Assembly (NCBI GenBank): GCA_937892155.1
Contig: CALAUG010000051.1
Coordinates: forward strand, 1-46,112
DNA: 46,112 nt
Direction of reading: 5' to 3'
Source: an uncultured Bacteroidales bacterium
GTDB lineage: Bacteria; Bacteroidota; Bacteroidia; Bacteroidales; UBA1715
Shown here: piece after piece, positions 26,366-35,020 of the stretch
How the letters are laid out: the number at the start of each line of letters is the position of its first letter
Position numbering within the stretch: position 1 is the stretch's first letter
The notes under the pieces: model-generated
The model's database searches: none
What the model was told of the DNA's origin: nothing
Seen by the model: only the letters and a program-made list of their open reading frames with translations
Position numbers and translations under genes: made by a program

Positions 26366-27597
26366 TACAACCAGGTTGTGTTCACGGAACAATAGTTCCA
26401 CCTGCATCGAAAAGCGTTATGCAACGTGCCATTGCCATTGCAGCACTGGCCGAAGGCACTTCTCAATTATATGGTTATTCCCCGAGCAACGACAGCGATG
26501 CGGCATTGAATATAGCTGAATTACTTGGTGCTACAGTTTGTCGCGAAGGAGAAAAAATCACAATTACTGGTGGTATGAAAAATGTTCGTAATACGCTTTG
26601 TTGCGGCGAAGCCGGGCTTGGCATACGAATGTTCACACCTATTGCTTCGCTGTGGCATGAACCAATCACGTTGCAAGGAGAAGGTTCATTAAAAAAACGA
26701 CCTGTAAATGGTTTGGAAGAGCCATTGAAAAACTTGGGTGTACAAATTGCAACGAACAATGGATTTGTGCCAATAACCGTTTGCGGTCCAATGTTGGGCG
26801 GTTTCACAGAAGTTGATGGCTCGTTGAGTTCGCAAATTCTAACAGGACTTTTGATTGCGTCGCCGTATGCACAACGCGATGTCAATCTTTCGGTTAAAGA
26901 CTTAAAAAGTAAACCATATATCGACATCACACTGTCGATGATGAAAGAATTTGGTGTGAAAGTCGGACGACACGAATACGACGCATTTTGCATTCCTGCA
27001 GGGCAAACATATAAAGCACAAGATTTTGTTGTGGAAGGCGATTGGAGCGGTGCGTCATTCCTGTTGGTTGCAGGCGCATTAAACGGAGAAATTACCGTAG
27101 AAAATTTATCCATGGATTCGTGTCAGGCAGATAAAGCAATTATGGATGTTTTACATTTGGCTGGTGCAAACATCACAGTAAACGAAAAATCCGTACACGT
27201 TGAGCACAATCAGTTGAATGCGTTTTCATTCGATGCAACCGAATGTCCTGATTTATTTCCGCCATTAGTGTCGTTGGCTGCACATTGTGCAGGCAATTCA
27301 GTCATAAAAGGTGTGTCGCGGTTGGCTCACAAAGAAAGTAACCGCGCGGTTGTTCTTCAAAATGAGTTTGCAAAACTGGGTACGAAAATCGTGTTGAATG
27401 ATGATGAAATGATTGTGTATGGAGGAACATTGCAAGGCGGGAAAATTCACGCAAACAACGATCATAGAATTGCAATGGCTGGGGCGGTTGCTGCACTACG
27501 CGCTCAAAAATCCATAGAAATCGAAAATCCCGAATGTGTGGCAAAATCGTATCCACAGTTTTGGAAGGATTTTTTTCAAATGAGAGCCAAGATATAG
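26350..27597 (+). CDS. aroA: 3-phosphoshikimate 1-carboxyvinyltransferase (EPSP synthase)
   Basis: 415 residues. It transfers enolpyruvate from PEP to shikimate-3-phosphate. Visible signatures are PASKSVMQRAIAIAALA near residues 18-34, CCGEAGLGIRMF in place of the commoner NAGTAxR form, SSQILTGLLIASP, ECPDLFPPLVSLA, KESNRA and NNDHRIAMAGAVAAL. The chain begins inside the end of the fused aroE-aroK frame. Length and motif order fit the family. The gene ends near a convergent ispD, 40 bp away. Confidence 0.95.
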   Translation: MENQIIQPGCVHGTIVPPASKSVMQRAIAIAALAEGTSQLYGYSPSNDSDAALNIAELLGATVCREGEKITITGGMKNVRNTLCCGEAGLGIRMFTPIASLWHEPITLQGEGSLKKRPVNGLEEPLKNLGVQIATNNGFVPITVCGPMLGGFTEVDGSLSSQILTGLLIASPYAQRDVNLSVKDLKSKPYIDITLSMMKEFGVKVGRHEYDAFCIPAGQTYKAQDFVVEGDWSGASFLLVAGALNGEITVENLSMDSCQADKAIMDVLHLAGANITVNEKSVHVEHNQLNAFSFDATECPDLFPPLVSLAAHCAGNSVIKGVSRLAHKESNRAVVLQNEFAKLGTKIVLNDDEMIVYGGTLQGGKIHANNDHRIAMAGAVAALRAQKSIEIENPECVAKSYPQFWKDFFQMRAKI

Positions 27598-27637
27598 AAA
27601 TCAGAAATCAATACTAAAATTAAACTCAGACAAACAA

Positions 27638-28306
27638 TTACAGTTTTATCAAAATTTCAGCCATTTTTAAGTCCTCTGGCGTAGTTATTTTGATATTATT
27701 ATAATTTCCTTTGTAGAAACACAATTTCTTCCCTGAAAGCTCCCAAACAGTCGCTTCATCTGTAAATTGTGGTTTGAATTCCACATTCATAATTGTTTGT
27801 AATTGCTTAGCATCAAAAATCTGCGGTGTTTGAATACGTTTTACTATGCTTCTATCAACAGGTTTCGTTTGTTGGTTCTCATCTATAATTCTCAGGGAAT
27901 CAACAGAATCAACGTACGGGACTGCCGCTCCGCATTTTTCTGCAAGAGCAAATCCTTCTTGAAGCATTGATTTACTTACAATTGGACGTACACCATCGTG
28001 TACTGCCACAACCCCATCGGAAGTAATGGCACGCAAACCATTCTGAACAGAATAAAAACGTTCCTTGCCACCCGCAACAACTGTATGAGGTACATTACAA
28101 TCATATTGGATACACAATGTTTTCCAATAATCTATTTGATCCTCTGGTAATACAACAATACAATGAATCGACGAGTCAAAGTTGAAGAATGACTCCAAAC
28201 TACGCATTAAAATAGGCTTTCCTGCAAGTAAAAGGAACTGCTTAGGAATTTCATTTCCCATTCTCAAGCCTTTACCACCAGCAACTATAACAACAAAACG
28301 ATTCAT
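27638..28306 (-). CDS. ispD: 2-C-methyl-D-erythritol 4-phosphate cytidylyltransferase
   Basis: 222 residues, the normal IspD length. It makes CDP-methylerythritol in the non-mevalonate isoprenoid pathway. Signatures are the N-terminal nucleotide-binding VVIVAGGKGLRMGNEIPKQF, VVAGGKERFYSVQNGL, VAVHDGVRP, RIQTPQIFD, TDEATVWE and IKITTPEDL. It lies downstream of secDF, from which it is separated by a hairpin terminator ending close to its ATG. Confidence 0.95.
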   Translation of the reverse strand: MNRFVVIVAGGKGLRMGNEIPKQFLLLAGKPILMRSLESFFNFDSSIHCIVVLPEDQIDYWKTLCIQYDCNVPHTVVAGGKERFYSVQNGLRAITSDGVVAVHDGVRPIVSKSMLQEGFALAEKCGAAVPYVDSVDSLRIIDENQQTKPVDRSIVKRIQTPQIFDAKQLQTIMNVEFKPQFTDEATVWELSGKKLCFYKGNYNNIKITTPEDLKMAEILIKL

Positions 28307-28318
28307 ATTAGCATAAAA

Positions 28319-28352
28319 TAAAAGAGAGTGTCAAAACTGGCACTCTCTTTCT
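28319..28352 (-). terminator. Terminator hairpin between secDF and ispD
   Basis: Perfect 10-bp stem AAAGAGAGTG/CACTCTCTTT (28321-28330 with 28341-28350), extendable by two pairs. On the minus strand it is followed by TATTTTAT. It lies 18 bp past the secDF stop and ends about 12 bp before the ispD ATG, leaving no room for a separate ispD promoter. Confidence 0.82.
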
Positions 28353-28369
28353 TTAAAAATCAACATCAA

Positions 28370-31300
28370 TTATGCTTCTTCACCTTGATTCTTTTTCATA
28401 AATGCGTATGAAATTGGAGAAGCAACGAACAACGATGAATATGTACCAACAATGATACCTATTGCCATTGAGAATACAAATCCCTTGATTGCATCAGCAC
28501 CGAAGATGAACATAATCAACAATGTTAAGAATGTTGTCATAGAAGTATTGATTGTACGGCTAATCGTACTATTAATACCTTGATTGAACAACAACTTAGT
28601 TTGACGTTTTGGATACTCTCTCGTGTATTCACGGATACGGTCAAACACAACCACAGTATCGTTGATTGAGTAACCAATAATTGTCAAAATTGCAGCGACG
28701 AATGTTTGTCCAATTTCCAAAGAGAAAGGAACAATTCCGTAAAGCAAAGAATAGATTCCAATAACTATGATTGAGTCGTGCATCAAAGCTACTACAGCAC
28801 CAAGACCATATTGCCATTTAGAGAATCGGATGAAGATGTATAAGAACATACAGATTAAAGCGACGATAATTGCGATTACTGCACCGTAAATAATATCGTT
28901 TGCAATTGTAGGACCAACCATGTCAGATTGTTTCAAATTGTTTTGAGCGAAAGATTCATAAGTTGCACCTTCACCCAAGAATGGTTTCATACCCTCAAAC
29001 AATTTATTCTCTACCTCTGTACTTACATCTGCGCCTTTTTCATTGATTTTGTAGTTAGTTGTAATCTTAACATCTGTTGCACCATACGTTTTTACTTCAG
29101 GAGCAGCGCCTTCAAATTGAGGAGCAAGAGATTGAGCAATTGCCTCAACGTTACGTTCGCCTTGTAATTCAACTACGAAAGAACGACCACCAGCGAAATC
29201 AACACCGACATCAAAACCTCTAACGCAAATTGAAATGATTGAAATAAGAATCATTGCACCAGAAATGAATGCAGTAATCTTACCTGCTTTAATGAAGTCG
29301 ATATTAATATTCTTGAATGCTCCACGAGTTAATTTACTATCGAATGTAATTTCTTTCTTCTTGTCCAAGAATCTTTCAAAAATCAAACGAGTGATGAAGA
29401 TACCACAGAACAATGAAGTTAAAATACCAATTAACAATGTTGTTGCGAAACCTTGGATAGGTCCTGTACCGAAGATGAATAAAATCAAACCTGTCAAGAA
29501 TGTAGTTACCTGACCATCGATGATTGCTGAATACGCATTTTTGAAACCATCGGCAATTGCCAATTTAGTACCTTTCCCAGCTGCAAGTTCCTCACGAATA
29601 CGTTCATAAATAATCACATTCGCATCAACTGCCATACCAAGAGTAAGAACGATACCTGCGATACCTGACAATGTAAGAACAGCACCTAGAGAAGCAAGTA
29701 CACCAAATATCAAGAACAAGTTCAAGAACAAAGCGACACTAGCAACAGCTCCCGCCTTACGATAGTAGAATATCATATAAATCAACACAAGGATAAATGC
29801 ACCTATAAATGAAAGGATACCTGTATTGATTGATTCTTTACCTAGTGAAGGGCCGACAAATTCAGCGTTCATAATGTGAGCACGTGCAGACAATTTACCA
29901 GATTTTAAAATATTTGCCAAGTCGGTTGCCTGTGCAATTGTGAAATCACCAGTGATAGAAGAAATACCATCACCAATTTCACTTTGAACTGTTGGATATG
30001 AATAAACGTAACCATCAAGAACGATTGCAACTGAACGTCCTATATTTTCTTTTGTCAAACGTTTCCAGTCTTTAGCTCCCTCGCTATTCATAACCATACG
30101 AACGCTTGCTCCACCGCCAGTATTGGAGAATTCTGGACGAGAGTCAACAACCACGTCACCTTCCAAAGAAGCATGTCCATCCAAATCTGCATCTTTTAAT
30201 GCGATTAACGTATAGATACCATTTTCTGCCTTTTTAGACCAAGTCAATTTTAAATCTGGAGCATTTTCCAACAAAATTGTCTTGATTTCTGGCATTGCTA
30301 AAATTGAGTCAACTTTTTCCAAAACAGCCTTGCTTGCATAACCAACTATTGGTCCATATCCGATACGGCCATCACGGTCGATGTTTGGAGTTAAGTATGC
30401 AAACAAAGGATTTGCTTTCTTAAACTCTTCAGCTGTTTGTTCATCAACTTTTGTCGAATCTGATGCCAATTCTTGTTTTACTTGATCTTCCAATGTAACT
30501 GCTGCAGAATCAACTTTTTCTGCTACTGCAACCTTTGCAGTGTCTTTTGCAACTGTATCTTTTGCAGGTTCTGCTGTTTTGTTCATTGCAGCCAACGTAT
30601 TGTTGATTGAGAACAAGATTTGATATACCTCTGAATTGTTGTAAGTTTCCCAAAATTCCAATTGAGCAGAACTTTCCAAAAGTTCACGGACACGTTCGCG
30701 ATCTTCAACACCAGGAAGTTCAACTAAGATACGGCCTCCACCGACATTTTGAATATTTGGTTGAGTTACACCGAAACGGTCAATACGAGTTCTAATAACG
30801 TTGAATGTGTTTTCTATTGCAGCAGTTTCTTCTGCTTCCAAAACGCCCAACACTTCCTTGTTTGTAGAATTATAATTGATTTTACCCATCATGTCTTCGT
30901 TCGCAACAAACATTGTGCGCATGAAGTTGTTTGGATACAATTCTTCAAAAGCTTTACCAAAAGCAGTGATATACGTTTCTCCAGCTTCTTGTTCGTATTT
31001 GTCGGCCAAATCCAATGTTTTAACCAACATTGTATCTGCATCACCTTCAGAAGACAAGTTTGTAATCAAATCACGGGTAGAGATTTGAAGTGTTACGTTC
31101 ATACCACCTTTCAAGTCCAAACCAAGATTCAACTCGTGTTGGTGACATTCGTTCAAACTAAACTTTCTTAACCACAAGAAATTATAGTAGTCATCTTCCT
31201 GTGCTACAGAATCCAAAAATTGTTTTTGATAAAAAGCATACGCATTATTATCACCATTAGCTCTTTCTACAGCATACTTATCAGCATCTCTGTTTGCTTT

Positions 31301-31387
31301 TGAAGTGAAATACGTAAATGACAATGAATACAGTGCTGCTAGCACTAATAGAATTGTAAATAAACGGATGAAACCTCTATTTTGCAT
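28370..31387 (-). CDS. secDF: Fused protein translocase subunit SecDF
   Basis: 1005 residues. SecD and SecF help the Sec channel export proteins using the proton gradient. The N-terminal membrane segment (about 7-25) precedes the SecD signature LGLDLKGG (88-95). A low-complexity insert rich in Ala, Lys, Asp and Val lies around 270-310. SecD membrane segments run from about 510-680 (GIVLTLGMAVDANVIIYERIREE). The SecF half begins near 690, has GVDFAGG near 727 and ends with its own membrane bundle (GYSINDTVVVFDRIRE, INTSMTTFLTLL). A single chain carrying both is typical of Bacteroidota. A clear -7 box lies upstream. Confidence 0.96.
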   Translation of the reverse strand: MQNRGFIRLFTILLVLAALYSLSFTYFTSKANRDADKYAVERANGDNNAYAFYQKQFLDSVAQEDDYYNFLWLRKFSLNECHQHELNLGLDLKGGMNVTLQISTRDLITNLSSEGDADTMLVKTLDLADKYEQEAGETYITAFGKAFEELYPNNFMRTMFVANEDMMGKINYNSTNKEVLGVLEAEETAAIENTFNVIRTRIDRFGVTQPNIQNVGGGRILVELPGVEDRERVRELLESSAQLEFWETYNNSEVYQILFSINNTLAAMNKTAEPAKDTVAKDTAKVAVAEKVDSAAVTLEDQVKQELASDSTKVDEQTAEEFKKANPLFAYLTPNIDRDGRIGYGPIVGYASKAVLEKVDSILAMPEIKTILLENAPDLKLTWSKKAENGIYTLIALKDADLDGHASLEGDVVVDSRPEFSNTGGGASVRMVMNSEGAKDWKRLTKENIGRSVAIVLDGYVYSYPTVQSEIGDGISSITGDFTIAQATDLANILKSGKLSARAHIMNAEFVGPSLGKESINTGILSFIGAFILVLIYMIFYYRKAGAVASVALFLNLFLIFGVLASLGAVLTLSGIAGIVLTLGMAVDANVIIYERIREELAAGKGTKLAIADGFKNAYSAIIDGQVTTFLTGLILFIFGTGPIQGFATTLLIGILTSLFCGIFITRLIFERFLDKKKEITFDSKLTRGAFKNINIDFIKAGKITAFISGAMILISIISICVRGFDVGVDFAGGRSFVVELQGERNVEAIAQSLAPQFEGAAPEVKTYGATDVKITTNYKINEKGADVSTEVENKLFEGMKPFLGEGATYESFAQNNLKQSDMVGPTIANDIIYGAVIAIIVALICMFLYIFIRFSKWQYGLGAVVALMHDSIIVIGIYSLLYGIVPFSLEIGQTFVAAILTIIGYSINDTVVVFDRIREYTREYPKRQTKLLFNQGINSTISRTINTSMTTFLTLLIMFIFGADAIKGFVFSMAIGIIVGTYSSLFVASPISYAFMKKNQGEEA

Positions 31388-31431
31388 TTTTGTAGTATTT
31401 AATTAACTCAATTCGTATTTTTTTTAGACGG

Positions 31432-31439
31432 CAAATATA
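31432..31439 (-). promoter_or_regulatory. -7 box of secDF
   Basis: It reads TATATTTG on the minus strand, an exact consensus match 44 bp before the start codon. The upstream lutB stop is at 31501, so secDF has its own promoter. Confidence 0.65.
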
Positions 31440-31500
31440 TACTTTAATTCGGAATTCATAAAACAGAATAGCGAATTTTATTTTATTGCGATACTTATAA

Positions 31501-32871
31501 CTATTTTTTATTCAATTTTCTATACGATTTTTTAGCGAATTTCGGGAATGCACGTTTTGTTCCCCAAATGTTCTTGCCTGCGCATTTTGCAGCAAAGTTC
31601 TTCATTCCTCCACCAACGCAGTCCATTCGAGATGATTTTTCGGTAAAGAATGTAAATCCATCAATCAATGGTTTTTCCACTTTTGCAAAACAGCCTTCTT
31701 CTACTGCTTTTCGGCGATTTTCAAGAATTAAATCGTTCAAAGGCATTTTTACTGGACACACACTTGCACAATTAGCACAAAGCGAACATGCAGTACACAA
31801 GTGGGCAAGTTTGTCAAATCCTTTTAGATGAGGAGAAATGACTGTCCCAATTGGACCTGTATAAACGGCATCGTACGTGTAGCCGCCAATATTTTTGTAA
31901 ATCGGACAGGCATTTAAGCAAGCGCCACAACGAATACACGACAAAGCGACACGGAACTTGTCTTGCTTGTAAATGTTCGTACGGCCATTATCCAATAAAA
32001 TCACATACATTTTTTCCGGTCCGTGAGATTCATTTGCCTTTTTCGGCCCACTAAACACCGATGAATACGCAGTGATTGGCTGTCCCGTTCCATTTTGAGC
32101 CAAATGAGGCCAAAACAATCCTAAATCTTTATACGAAGGAATAACTTTTTCAATTCCTGCAATTGCAATTTGAATTTTCGGGAACGAAGTTGACATCAAC
32201 GCATTACCTTCATTTTCGGTAACTGCAATAGCTCCTTTATCGGCAACAATAAAATTTGCGCCTGTAATTCCTGCATCGGCAGCAAGATATTTTTCTCTCA
32301 ACTTTGCACGAGCAAGCATAGTCATTTCTTCGGCTGAACTTTCAAGAGGGAAACCGAAATGTTTGTTGAACAACTGGGCAACATCGGCTTTTGACTTGTG
32401 CATTGCAGGAGTAACAATATGATACGGTTTTTCTCCAGCAAGTTGCACGATATATTCGCCCAAATCTGTCTCAACAGACTCAACACCAATTTTTGCCAAA
32501 TTTTCATTCAATGCAATTTCCTCCGTTGTCATTGATTTACTTTTGACTATGGATTTTACATTGTTCTCCTGAAAAATTTTGGTGATATATGCAATTGCAT
32601 CGTCGGCGGTACGAGCCCAAAGAACAGTTCCGCCATTTGCCGTAAAATTCTTTTCAAATTGCTGAAGATAGTCCGACAAATGTTCAAGAGTGTGTCGTTT
32701 GATTTGCGCAGCTTTTTCGCGGGTTGCCTCAAAACTTTCGTAACGAGCCTTACCTTTCGCAACAGCAGCATGGTATTTACCCATGTTGAAACGAATCGTT
32801 TTTCTATGACGCTCGTCAAAAGCCACGCGTGCAGCATCTTCTTTAAATTTTTTTGCTTTTTGGGTTGACAT
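31501..32871 (-). CDS. lutB: LutB-type lactate utilisation iron-sulphur protein
   Basis: 456 residues. It resembles LutB/YkgF, a subunit of the L-lactate oxidation complex. The N-terminal DUF162-type region runs to about 290 (SMTTEEIALNENLAKIGVESVETDLGE in shorter pieces, ITGANFIVADKGAIAVTENEG). Two ferredoxin-type cysteine clusters follow: CIRCGACLNACP near 310 and CTACSLCANCASVCP near 360-375, each suited to a [4Fe-4S] cluster. Its usual partners lutA and lutC are not nearby. It sits 11 bp behind rpiB and is probably cotranscribed with it, an unusual pairing. A role in lactate use is family knowledge, not shown here. Confidence 0.88.
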   Translation of the reverse strand: MSTQKAKKFKEDAARVAFDERHRKTIRFNMGKYHAAVAKGKARYESFEATREKAAQIKRHTLEHLSDYLQQFEKNFTANGGTVLWARTADDAIAYITKIFQENNVKSIVKSKSMTTEEIALNENLAKIGVESVETDLGEYIVQLAGEKPYHIVTPAMHKSKADVAQLFNKHFGFPLESSAEEMTMLARAKLREKYLAADAGITGANFIVADKGAIAVTENEGNALMSTSFPKIQIAIAGIEKVIPSYKDLGLFWPHLAQNGTGQPITAYSSVFSGPKKANESHGPEKMYVILLDNGRTNIYKQDKFRVALSCIRCGACLNACPIYKNIGGYTYDAVYTGPIGTVISPHLKGFDKLAHLCTACSLCANCASVCPVKMPLNDLILENRRKAVEEGCFAKVEKPLIDGFTFFTEKSSRMDCVGGGMKNFAAKCAGKNIWGTKRAFPKFAKKSYRKLNKK

Positions 32872-32882
32872 CGTTATAATTT

Positions 32883-33320
32883 CTATAAATCAATTTTATT
32901 GATTCGATTGATATGGCGGCCACCTTCGAATTCAGTATTTAAAAACATTTTTACGATTCTCCAAGCTTCATCGGCAGGAATAAAACGAGCAGGCAAAGCA
33001 CAGATATTTGCATTGTTGTGCGCGCGAGCCAAACGGGCAATTTCCTCGTTCCAGCAAAGAGCAGAACGAACACCTTTGTGTTTGTTTACCGTCATATTTA
33101 CACCATTACCAGAGCCACAAAGCACTATCCCAAGAGGGAACTCCTGAGAACTTACTGCTGCGCCAACTTTATGTGCAAAATCAGGATAATCAACTGACGC
33201 ATCGGAATTTGTTCCATAATCGGTAACAGAAAAACCTTCCTGTTCAAGTTGTTTTTTTACAAATTCTTTCATCTGAAATCCTGCGTGGTCACAGGCCATA
33301 GCAATTTTCTGAATTCCCAT
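32883..33320 (-). CDS. rpiB: Ribose 5-phosphate isomerase B
   Basis: 145 residues, the standard length. It interconverts ribulose- and ribose-5-phosphate. RpiB signatures are visible: ACDHAGFQMKEF near the N-terminus, DYGTNSDASVDYPDFA, VLCGSGNGVNMTVNKHKGVRSA with the conserved active-site Cys, and HNNANICALPARFI. It is first in a probable rpiB-lutB operon preceded by the box at 33336-33343. Confidence 0.95.
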   Translation of the reverse strand: MGIQKIAMACDHAGFQMKEFVKKQLEQEGFSVTDYGTNSDASVDYPDFAHKVGAAVSSQEFPLGIVLCGSGNGVNMTVNKHKGVRSALCWNEEIARLARAHNNANICALPARFIPADEAWRIVKMFLNTEFEGGRHINRINKIDL

Positions 33321-33335
33321 TTTTATAATTTTTTA

Positions 33336-33343
33336 CAAAGGTA
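33336..33343 (-). promoter_or_regulatory. -7 box of rpiB-lutB
   Basis: It reads TACCTTTG on the minus strand (TAnnTTTG), 15 bp before the rpiB ATG. Confidence 0.55.
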
Positions 33344-33413
33344 GTTTTTTTTACGAGTAAACTGAAATTTAAAAAATAAAAGTTAACTGGAAAACAGTTC
33401 CAAAAACTAATAA

Positions 33414-34001
33414 TTATTCTTTATGCCGTGCTTTTAATTCGCGGGCCAAATCTTCAATCCGCAGCCCCTTTTCAGTAAGCAGGACTATCAAATGATATAT
33501 TAAATCTGAAGATTCATAAAGCAATTGTTCTTTGGTTCCATTAGTTGCCTCAATAATTGTTTCTATGGCTTCTTCGCCCACTTTCTGAGAAATTTTATTG
33601 ATTCCTTTTGTAAACAATTTCGTCGTATACGAACCTTCCGGTAATTCTTTTTTACGACGTTCTATAAAGTCCTGCAAATACGAAAGGAATGCCAAATCAT
33701 CCATGTTTTTTTCTCCAAGGAACGAATCCGCACCAGTAGTAGAACCTTCTGGCAAAGCACGTACGACTATTGCAGAGCCGTCTTCATTCGTTATGATTGT
33801 ATCAACAGCAACGGGCTTAAAATATTCTCCACCGGTAAGCAACAAAGGCTCGTTGTTTTTCGTAAGATAAACTTGATTCGTTTCCTTCATTCTTACATAC
33901 GTGGCCTCATCTGCAAAACCAACTTGGAGGATTTTATTTGTACGTTTATCCTGAACAACTACTTGAACTGTACCATTTTGAAGAGAAAAATTCGGTTCCA
34001 T
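33414..34001 (-). CDS. hisIE: HisIE-like protein: HisE domain with degenerate HisI domain
   Basis: 195 residues from the ATG at 34001; the frame opens further upstream, but that start would lie beyond the likely promoter. Residues about 103-195 match phosphoribosyl-ATP pyrophosphatase (HisE): LSYLQDFIERRKKELPEGSY, KISQKVGEEAIETIIEA, ESSDLIYHLIVLL. Residues 1 to about 98 align in order with phosphoribosyl-AMP cyclohydrolase (HisI), but the hallmark segments have changed: WSRS is LTKN, KGETSG is TGGEYF, DCDxD is TNEDGS, and CHTGxxSCF is STTGADSFL. The three conserved zinc cysteines are absent, so cyclohydrolase activity is unlikely. No other his gene is in the window. Confidence 0.85.
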   Translation of the reverse strand: MEPNFSLQNGTVQVVVQDKRTNKILQVGFADEATYVRMKETNQVYLTKNNEPLLLTGGEYFKPVAVDTIITNEDGSAIVVRALPEGSTTGADSFLGEKNMDDLAFLSYLQDFIERRKKELPEGSYTTKLFTKGINKISQKVGEEAIETIIEATNGTKEQLLYESSDLIYHLIVLLTEKGLRIEDLARELKARHKE

Positions 34002-34032
34002 TTTAATTTCGAAAAAAATTTCATTAACAACG

Positions 34033-34040
34033 CAAAAATA
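34033..34040 (-). promoter_or_regulatory. -7 box of the hisIE-like gene
   Basis: It reads TATTTTTG on the minus strand, 31 bp before the chosen ATG. It supports the start at 34001 rather than 34073. Confidence 0.5.
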
Positions 34041-34041
34041 A

Positions 34042-34049
34042 TAATTTTG
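34042..34049 (+). promoter_or_regulatory. -7 box of the AlbA_2-domain gene
   Basis: TAATTTTG is an exact TAnnTTTG match 26 bp before the ATG. A TTTC at 34019-34022 could be a weak -33. It abuts the divergent box at 34033-34040, so the two promoters share the same DNA. Confidence 0.5.
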
Positions 34050-34075
34050 TAGCAAATAAAGACGAGTAGGCATAG

Positions 34076-35020
34076 ATGATTTCTATTACGCAACAAGGTT
34101 TGGAAGATATTTTCCGTTTTAAGATAAAAACATCTGCGACATTAGAGTTTTTACCTGCTAAGGTCGTAGCGCAACCTACCGAAAAGTCTGAATTATTTTT
34201 TGCTAATCTTATTTCAGCTATGGCGAACTCCAATGGAGGATGTATTTTCATTGGAATTACCAGCATGAGAAGAACTGCAAAATCAATAGAACCAATCAAA
34301 TCAGAAGATTCCATAGACTGGCTTCGCATGATTTGCAGCACAAAAATTTCTCCAGAAATTCCGAATTGCCTTATTGAAAAAATCCCAGTCTCAAATTCAG
34401 GTGAATATGTTATTGGCATAGAAATTCCTAACAGTCACGTTGCACCACACATGAGCGCCGACAATCGTTTTTACCGTCGCTCGGAAACACGGACAGTTCT
34501 TATGGAAGAATATGAAGTTCGCGACTTATACACCAAAGGGAAACGCGCAGAGATTGAATTGTATTCCGTAACAAACACGAACGGAATCCCAATTATTTCT
34601 GGAGGGAAATATGAGAAAGTTAACTTCTATCCTCGGTTCCTAGTAAAAAACACAGGAAATTGTATAGAACGCTTTTACAAAGTGGAGATTTCCATACCAT
34701 CGGCCATCAACAATCCAAATTTCAACTCCATGGCCGATTATTTTTCACGATTTGACGACGGATGCTCCATTTATAGTTTCATGGGCAAATCCGCCTTGTT
34801 TCAAGGGGAAATCGCAACAGTTGTTGAGCCTAATTTAATTGTTGACATAAACAACTTCAAAACATTTGAAACGGGAGAAATAACCTTGAAATTCTTCTAT
34901 TCCTCGGGAGTACAAACAAAAACATTCCATTGTAAAGAATTACTACTTTACAAAAACAGATGTTTAGACTACAAAGATTTCGTTAAAAGTGCATCCATTC
35001 TAATGGATGTCGTTCATTAA
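34076..35020 (+). CDS. AlbA_2 (Schlafen-like) putative DNA-binding protein
   Basis: 314 residues. Residues about 20-130 match the AlbA_2 domain: an E..F..K-type beginning (ATLEFLPAKVVA), ELFFANLISAMANSNGGCIFIGI, VIGIEIPNSHVAPHM and RFYRRSETRTVLM, the order seen in these proteins. The domain binds nucleic acids in characterised members. The C-terminal 180 residues are beta-rich and I do not recognise them. Its function and targets are unknown. It is divergent from the hisIE-like gene and its last 21 bases overlap the end of the convergent SPOR gene. Confidence 0.75.
   Translation: MISITQQGLEDIFRFKIKTSATLEFLPAKVVAQPTEKSELFFANLISAMANSNGGCIFIGITSMRRTAKSIEPIKSEDSIDWLRMICSTKISPEIPNCLIEKIPVSNSGEYVIGIEIPNSHVAPHMSADNRFYRRSETRTVLMEEYEVRDLYTKGKRAEIELYSVTNTNGIPIISGGKYEKVNFYPRFLVKNTGNCIERFYKVEISIPSAINNPNFNSMADYFSRFDDGCSIYSFMGKSALFQGEIATVVEPNLIVDINNFKTFETGEITLKFFYSSGVQTKTFHCKELLLYKNRCLDYKDFVKSASILMDVVH

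Noticed and set aside
34002..34073. Longer start for the hisIE-like gene (MPTRLYLLQNYY...)
   Set aside because: The extension crosses the likely -7 box and does not resemble any HisI N-terminus; the ATG at 34001 fits the family.
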